Assembly: GCA_001304015.1 (NCBI GenBank)
Contig: LJUY01000004.1
Coordinates: 1-64,000, forward strand
Direction of reading: 5' to 3'
DNA length: 64,000 nt
From: a candidate division Zixibacteria bacterium SM23_81
Lineage (GTDB): Bacteria > SM23-81
In this document: one piece after another, positions 58,998 through 64,000 of the stretch
Numbering within the stretch: the stretch's first letter is position 1
Layout: every line of letters begins with the position of its first letter
Notes under the pieces: model-generated
The model's input: only the letters and a program-made list of their open reading frames with translations
What the model was told of the DNA's origin: nothing
The model's database searches: none
Translations under genes and position numbers: made by a program

Positions 58998-60815
58998 TTG
59001 GATATAAAGGTAAAACTGTCCCTTTTGGCGATCCTGACCATCTTCGTGATTCATGCCGTGAGTTTGAATTTCACCCAGGATGACGCCTATATTTCCTACC
59101 GATATGCTAAGAATTTTTTAAACGGCTGGGGATTGGTCTTTAATCCTGGCGAAAGAGTCGAGGGATATACCAATTTCCTATGGATCATCCTTTTGTCTGT
59201 TTTCTCCAACTTGGGCTTGGATATCATAATCGCCTCCAAAATAGTGGGAATTGCATCAGGATGCATTTCTTTATTTCTTCTTTATAAAATCACCACTTTG
59301 CTTTGCCGCCCTCAGAACAGGTCGCGACATCCTTGGTTTTTCTCACTCTTCCCATCCCTGCTTTTGGCCATAAACAGTGCCTTCGCCTATTGGAGCATCA
59401 GCGGTCTGGAGACAGCTTTCTTCGTCATGGCAGTCTTGTTATCGGTGTATTACTATTTCACCAATGAGAGATTGATGATCATCTCCTCTGCTCTGAGCAG
59501 CCTCGTTCGTCCTGAAGGCACTTTGGTATTTGCTATATTCCTTATCCACAAGTTTTTTTTCAAGAAGTATAACCTTAAAGCCTGCCTGTCGCACCTACTC
59601 GGTTTTGCATTACTTTTGCTGCCACACCTCATTTTTAAAATCTCCTATTATGGTGACCTGCTGCCTAATCCTTTCTATGCCAAAGCAGGCCTCTCGCCCG
59701 AATATGTGAAGACAGGTCTTGACTATACCTGGCTCTTCCACAAGCATTATGGTCTCTGGGGTGTTCTTTATCTGATACCCATCGTTTTCTATAAGGGTAT
59801 GGGACGCAAATTGAAACTGATCCTGTTGTTGGTATATGTGTACACCCTTTATGTCACGGTTATAGGAGGAGACGTCCTGCAGGCCCACAGGTTCTTCATG
59901 CCCGTTATCCCCTTTTTGTATCTTTTTTTAAGTTTTTCCTTGAGAAAACTCTTTTTAGTACTGATGAAGGGATTTGCGAGCCAAAGGATTTCAATGCTTG
60001 TTGTTACAGCTTTTTCTGTTTGGACTTTTTTCTGGCCTCGAAGCTGGATAATGAATGTGCGACGCGCTGAACAAGGCTTGTGTTCTAAGATGTCCTTGTC
60101 CGCAAAAAGGTTAAGAGAGACATTTGGAACCGACTTCACCCTGGCCATCAGCACGATAGGAGCGATTTCTTACTTTACAGAGGCAAGAGTCATCGATATG
60201 TTAGGCTTGACTGATCCCTATATTGCCAAACATCCTGAGAAAATTCCTGGAATCAGCTCCACATGGAAAGAAAAGAAGTTCAACACCCGATATTTGCTAT
60301 CTCAAGACCCAGATGTGATCATGTTCTCCACCGGGCTCAAGCCCAGTGCGCCAGCGGAAAGAGCGCTTTTTCTGTCTTCCAAATTCAGGGAAAATTACTA
60401 TCCATATTATTTCCCAGAGGGAATTGCCCTTGCTGTTTATAGGAGCAAAGGAGATTATCTAAAGAAAAACGAAGTTTTTCCAGATGCGAGATTTATCAAT
60501 TTGTATAATGAAGCTCTGAATTTCGAAAACAGAGTGAACTTTCAGGCAGCTCTGAACAAGTTTATGGAGACTTTGGAAGCGGGCCCAAAAGATTTTGCAT
60601 GGGTATATGAGGCAGTGAGCAGATGTCATTATTTGTTGGGTCACATGAAGGAGGCGAAGGAATTCGCAATAAAAGCAGTGGAGTTGGATGATCATTGCAT
60701 GTTGGCCCATCTTGCTCTTCACTATATTTATCTCAAAGAGGAAAATACCACCGCTGCACTGCATGAAAAAAACAAAATCCTTTTACATAATCCTCAAGTG
60801 TTGGTAATGAGGTAA
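58998..60815 (+). CDS. GT-C-fold polyprenyl-linked glycosyltransferase-like membrane protein with C-terminal TPR region
   Basis: A 605-residue protein with about ten membrane helices in the first 370 residues. The first extracytoplasmic loop carries FTQDDAYISYRYAKNF (25-40), with the acidic pair Asp28-Asp29 expected of GT-C enzymes that use lipid-linked sugars, then FNPGERVEGYTNFLW (48-62), conserved in a family of uncharacterised bacterial proteins. A soluble domain follows (from about 375), and the last 100 residues look like TPR helices (NEALNFENRVNFQAALNKFM, HYLLGHMKEAKEFAIKAVEL). The start is a TTG at 58998 without a clear ribosome-binding site. Donor and acceptor are unknown. Confidence 0.8.
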   Translation: MDIKVKLSLLAILTIFVIHAVSLNFTQDDAYISYRYAKNFLNGWGLVFNPGERVEGYTNFLWIILLSVFSNLGLDIIIASKIVGIASGCISLFLLYKITTLLCRPQNRSRHPWFFSLFPSLLLAINSAFAYWSISGLETAFFVMAVLLSVYYYFTNERLMIISSALSSLVRPEGTLVFAIFLIHKFFFKKYNLKACLSHLLGFALLLLPHLIFKISYYGDLLPNPFYAKAGLSPEYVKTGLDYTWLFHKHYGLWGVLYLIPIVFYKGMGRKLKLILLLVYVYTLYVTVIGGDVLQAHRFFMPVIPFLYLFLSFSLRKLFLVLMKGFASQRISMLVVTAFSVWTFFWPRSWIMNVRRAEQGLCSKMSLSAKRLRETFGTDFTLAISTIGAISYFTEARVIDMLGLTDPYIAKHPEKIPGISSTWKEKKFNTRYLLSQDPDVIMFSTGLKPSAPAERALFLSSKFRENYYPYYFPEGIALAVYRSKGDYLKKNEVFPDARFINLYNEALNFENRVNFQAALNKFMETLEAGPKDFAWVYEAVSRCHYLLGHMKEAKEFAIKAVELDDHCMLAHLALHYIYLKEENTTAALHEKNKILLHNPQVLVMR

Positions 60816-60955
60816 CAGAAGATGGAGGAGACAAACTTGCACTGGGCGATTCAAGCTCGGAAGACCGCCTCTGAAGATGATAGTGGCTCACCGCTTTGGA
60901 GGGAAAAATATCAGGGGCGAGCTTCAGACTCATGCAAAATCGCGGGAGAAAGGGA

Positions 60956-61960
60956 ATGAAAAAAGCATATGTTTTTGGAGCTTTGCTTCTCCATATTCTC
61001 ATGGGGGGATGCGATGGGCAGAAAACCCGTTTCGTCACCATCGGCACGGGAGGGGTCACGGGCATCTACTACCCTACCGGCGGCGCCATCAGCAGGATGA
61101 TCAATAAGAAATTTGATGAGTATAGGATAAAAGCCACCGTGGAATCCACGGCCGGTTCGGTGTTCAATATCAACGCAGTGCTAAGTGGAGACCTGGAGTT
61201 CGGCGTCGCGCAATCAGACAGACAGTACCAAGCCTATAACGGACTGGCGGAATGGTCACAATTGGGCGAGCAGACGGATCTGAGAGCTGTGTTTTCCATT
61301 CATCCGGAATCCATCACCCTTATCGCCTCAAGCAAGAGCGGTATAAAAAGAGTTCAGGATCTTCGCGCCAAGAGAGTCAATCTGGGAAATCCCGGATCGG
61401 GGCAACTTCAGAACTCGAGGGATGTGGTGCAGGCCGTGGGCCTTTCTGAAGATAACCTGTTGGCGGAGTATGTGAAAGCCATCGAGGCGCCTGGATTGTT
61501 GCAGGACGAAAGGCTTGACGCCTTCTTCTATACGGTGGGACATCCCAACGGCAATATCAAGGAGGCCACCTCAGGGAGAATCAAGGTTTTCATCGTGCCC
61601 ATCGAGGGTCCAGATATCGAGCAAATGCTACAAAAATATCCCTACTACGCAGAATCGATCATACCATACTCCTTCTATCCCTATGCTTTAAACAACCGGG
61701 ACGTTCAAACGGTGGGCGTTAAGGCGACCTTGGTGACGTCAAGGAATGTGGCCTCCGATATCGTCTATGCCATCACCAAAGAGGTGTTTGAAAACCTCGA
61801 GGAATTCAAGGCTCTTCATCCCGCTTACCAGGTGCTGACCAGGGAAAATATGCTTCGGGGGCTTTCTGCTCCTATACACCAGGGCGCTTTCAGATATTAC
61901 CAAGAGGTTGGTCTGGACAAAATCATAGATCCGAGACTTATCGTCCAAGACAAGCCTTAA
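60956..61960 (+). CDS. TAXI-family TRAP transporter substrate-binding lipoprotein
   Basis: Extracytoplasmic solute receptor of 334 residues. The signal ends in LMGGC (Cys19), a lipobox, so it is probably membrane-tethered. Mature protein begins KTRFVTIGTGGVTGIYYPTG, the classical TAXI start, and continues with STAGSVFNINAVLSGDLEFGVAQSD, RAKRVNLGNPGSGQLQN and DAFFYTVGHPNGNIKEA. TAXI receptors bind dicarboxylates such as glutamate or 2-oxoglutarate, but the ligand here is unknown. The ATG at 60956 follows GGGAGAAAGGGA. The fused permease is encoded 107 bp downstream. Confidence 0.94.
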   Translation: MKKAYVFGALLLHILMGGCDGQKTRFVTIGTGGVTGIYYPTGGAISRMINKKFDEYRIKATVESTAGSVFNINAVLSGDLEFGVAQSDRQYQAYNGLAEWSQLGEQTDLRAVFSIHPESITLIASSKSGIKRVQDLRAKRVNLGNPGSGQLQNSRDVVQAVGLSEDNLLAEYVKAIEAPGLLQDERLDAFFYTVGHPNGNIKEATSGRIKVFIVPIEGPDIEQMLQKYPYYAESIIPYSFYPYALNNRDVQTVGVKATLVTSRNVASDIVYAITKEVFENLEEFKALHPAYQVLTRENMLRGLSAPIHQGAFRYYQEVGLDKIIDPRLIVQDKP

Positions 61961-62067
61961 GGTCACATCTTCCTGACCATCGCGTTTTGAGCTGGTGAAC
62001 AGCTCATCCCATATCAGTTTTCAAATTTCCCCTCATTTCCCCCTTCGCCTAGTGGCTTGAGGAAAAT

Positions 62068-64000
62068 ATGGGTAGCGGGAAGAACCTGGAGTTTGCAGAA
62101 GAACTGCTCCAGGAGGAGACCGGACGTATTAGAAGAGGGAGAGGCGTCGATAGAGTCGTGGTCGGCGTCATCTCCATGGCATGGGCTCTTTTTCAGCTAG
62201 CCCTGCCTCGATTTATCATCTTAGACAGCGTCACCATTCGGGCAGTCCACCTGGCCTTCGCCATCACATTGGTGTTTTTGACAATTCCCGCTGCCAAGCG
62301 TAAAGGAAAAACGAGGTTCTTTCACGCCACAAAGTACATCCCGATTCTTGACTACCTCCTGGCCGGCATCGCCTGTATTACCGTGCTCTACATCGTTTTG
62401 GACTGGACTGGCATCTCCATGCGGTCCGGCATTCCCATCCTTCGAGATATCCTGATCAGCGTAATATTGATCGTGCTGGTGCTGGAGGCGTCCCGGCGTG
62501 TCATCGGGCCTGCCCTGGCCATCATTGCCGTCGTGTTCACCCTCTATGCTTTTCTCGGTCCCCATATGCCCTCCATCTTTGCCCTCCGCGGCATCTCACT
62601 GCGTAAGTATATCAGTCAGATCGCCCTCTCTACAGAGGGAATTTATGGGATCCCCCTGGATGTCTCTGCCAACACCGTTTTTCTGTTCGTGCTATTTGGG
62701 TCCATGCTGGACAAGGCTGGGGCGGGGCGCTTTTTTAATGATCTGGCAGTCTCGTTGCTTGGGCGCTACAAGGGCGGTCCAGCGAAGGCGGCCATCGTGT
62801 CCAGCGGGCTTACGGGTTTGGTGTCTGGATCGAGCATCGCCAATGTCGTAACCACGGGGACCTTCACGATCCCGCTGATGAAAAAGGTGGGATATCCCGC
62901 AAAGATCGCTGCGGCCACCGAGGTCGCCGCCAGCACAAACGGGCAGCTTATGCCCCCGATTATGGGCGCAGCGGCTTTTATTATTGCAGAATATTTGGGC
63001 CTACCATACCTGGCGGTCGTTAAAGCCGCAGCCATCCCCGCTTTTGTCTCTTATTTCGCCCTGTTCTACATCACTCATCTGGAAGCCTCGAAGCTGGGCA
63101 TGCGGGGGTTACCCAGAATAGACACACCGCGGTTTTTCACGGTTCTGAAAAATGGGTTTTATTATCTTGTGCCGTTGGTTATCCTGATCTATGAATTGAT
63201 GGTGATGCGGCACACTCCGAAGTTGGCGGCCTTCAACGCAATCCTTGTGCTCATGGTCATCGTCGTCCTGAAGGAAATCCTTCGGGCAAACAGGGACAAA
63301 ACCGGTCTTCTCGAAGCGGCGGCCAAAGGCTTGAAAACCATCGGCCAGGGAATGATCACCGGGTCGCGAAACATGCTCTCTGTGGCCCTGGCGACGGCCA
63401 CAGCGGGCATCGTCGTCGGTGTGGTGACCATGGGGATCGGCAGCATGGTGGTTCAAATTGTGGAGATCCTCTCCGCCGGCAACATCTTCCTGCTTCTCTT
63501 CATAGCGGCCATTGCCAGCTTGGTCCTGGGGATGGGGCTTCCGACCACGGCGACCTATATCGTCATGGCCTCTATAACGGTTCCTGTCATCATTAAGCTG
63601 AGTTCTGCCAGCGGCGCAATTTTCATTCCCGCCATAGGCGCTCACCTGTTCTGTTTCTATTTTGGCATTCTGGCTGATGATACCCCACCCGTGGGTTTGG
63701 CCGCTTATACCGCCGCCGCCATAGCGAAATCCGACCCTATATCGACGGGAATAAAGGGCTTCATGTACGATTTGAGGACTGCCGTGATCCCCTTCATGTT
63801 CGTGTTCAATGCAGAGCTTATCCTTTACGGAATTGACAGTCTCCCTCAAGCGCTGCTCATTTTTGCCATGGCCACTTTCGGGGCTTGTGCCTTCGCCAAC
63901 GCCGTTCAGGGGTGGTTTCTTACCAAAAACAAATGGTATGAGGTGCCCCTGTTTCTTGTGGCAACGCTGATACTTTTTTATCCTACCATCGTTACTAAGA
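62068..64000 (+). CDS. TRAP transporter permease, fused DctQM type (3' end outside window)
   Basis: Sodium-coupled TRAP permease with the small (DctQ) and large (DctM) subunits fused, as usual for TAXI systems. The frame is open from the ATG at 62068, behind GAGGAAAAT, through 644 codons to the right edge. A soluble N-terminus (about 35 residues) is followed by the DctQ-like helices and then the DctM core: FVLFGSMLDKAGAGRFFNDLA, SGLTGLVSGSSIANVVTTG, ASTNGQLMPPIMGAAAFI, LGMGLPTTATYIVMA and FGILADDTPPVGLAAYTAA. Its binding protein is the gene just upstream. Confidence 0.95.
   Translation, partial: MGSGKNLEFAEELLQEETGRIRRGRGVDRVVVGVISMAWALFQLALPRFIILDSVTIRAVHLAFAITLVFLTIPAAKRKGKTRFFHATKYIPILDYLLAGIACITVLYIVLDWTGISMRSGIPILRDILISVILIVLVLEASRRVIGPALAIIAVVFTLYAFLGPHMPSIFALRGISLRKYISQIALSTEGIYGIPLDVSANTVFLFVLFGSMLDKAGAGRFFNDLAVSLLGRYKGGPAKAAIVSSGLTGLVSGSSIANVVTTGTFTIPLMKKVGYPAKIAAATEVAASTNGQLMPPIMGAAAFIIAEYLGLPYLAVVKAAAIPAFVSYFALFYITHLEASKLGMRGLPRIDTPRFFTVLKNGFYYLVPLVILIYELMVMRHTPKLAAFNAILVLMVIVVLKEILRANRDKTGLLEAAAKGLKTIGQGMITGSRNMLSVALATATAGIVVGVVTMGIGSMVVQIVEILSAGNIFLLLFIAAIASLVLGMGLPTTATYIVMASITVPVIIKLSSASGAIFIPAIGAHLFCFYFGILADDTPPVGLAAYTAAAIAKSDPISTGIKGFMYDLRTAVIPFMFVFNAELILYGIDSLPQALLIFAMATFGACAFANAVQGWFLTKNKWYEVPLFLVATLILFYPTIVTK

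Overview
The window reads as chromosomal DNA of a diderm (outer-membrane) bacterium with moderate GC. Supporting genes are a TamB/TamA pair, a TolC-type channel, an RND pump, an L,D-transpeptidase and several lipoproteins. The mix of RsbU/RsbW/STAS partner-switching proteins, DUF3160, a DRG-type TGS GTPase, DUF432-MscS, TldD/TldE and four-helix-bundle (S23/IVP-like) genes is typical of uncultivated FCB-like or related candidate phyla. The phylum cannot be fixed from this sequence. I see no rRNA, tRNA, CRISPR array or prophage.

Layout. Everything from the left edge to 19.6 kb is on the minus strand; everything from 19.76 kb to the right edge is on the plus strand. Left arm, in transcription order: DUF3006 and a Tat-signal radical SAM lipoprotein; a DUF3160 lipoprotein; an ATP-grasp protein; a phosphoribosyltransferase coupled to a 48-residue ORF; an RsbU-like phosphatase, RsbW-like kinase, SGNH protein, membrane RsbU-like phosphatase, Nudix hydrolase and RuvX; an alpha/beta hydrolase; a membrane protein; a REP-associated transposase; MltG; and a UvrD-type helicase-nuclease cut by the edge.

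Right arm: rlmN, a Cys-rich protein, a GNAT acetyltransferase, TolC and RND efflux, an HPP protein, a kinase-like protein with an altered P-loop, a peptide ABC importer without ATPases, a DRG-like GTPase, two tandem STAS proteins, transketolase, a broken COG3014 gene, DUF432-MscS, TamB-TamA-YihY, an MBL/beta-CASP nuclease, L,D-transpeptidase, M15 peptidase, a TrkA-C relic, MFS, CorA, LapA, TldE and TldD, a GT-C glycosyltransferase and a TAXI-type TRAP transporter cut by the edge.

Most interesting structure. Short-period degenerate tandem arrays (unit 6, 7, 8 or 9 bp, a different unit at each place) sit between neighbouring co-oriented genes. In the three best cases the left and right arrays face each other as inverted repeats. 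Two of these array pairs (23.8-24.3 kb and 31.8-32.3 kb) enclose a four-helix-bundle S23/Avd-like gene and split what look like transporter operons. One (57.25-57.41 kb, between tldE and tldD) has the same architecture but no gene, and one (14.18-14.37 kb) is similar. The layout resembles the intervening sequences of bacterial 23S rRNA genes, but here it sits in protein-coding operons. I propose these as one family of elements.
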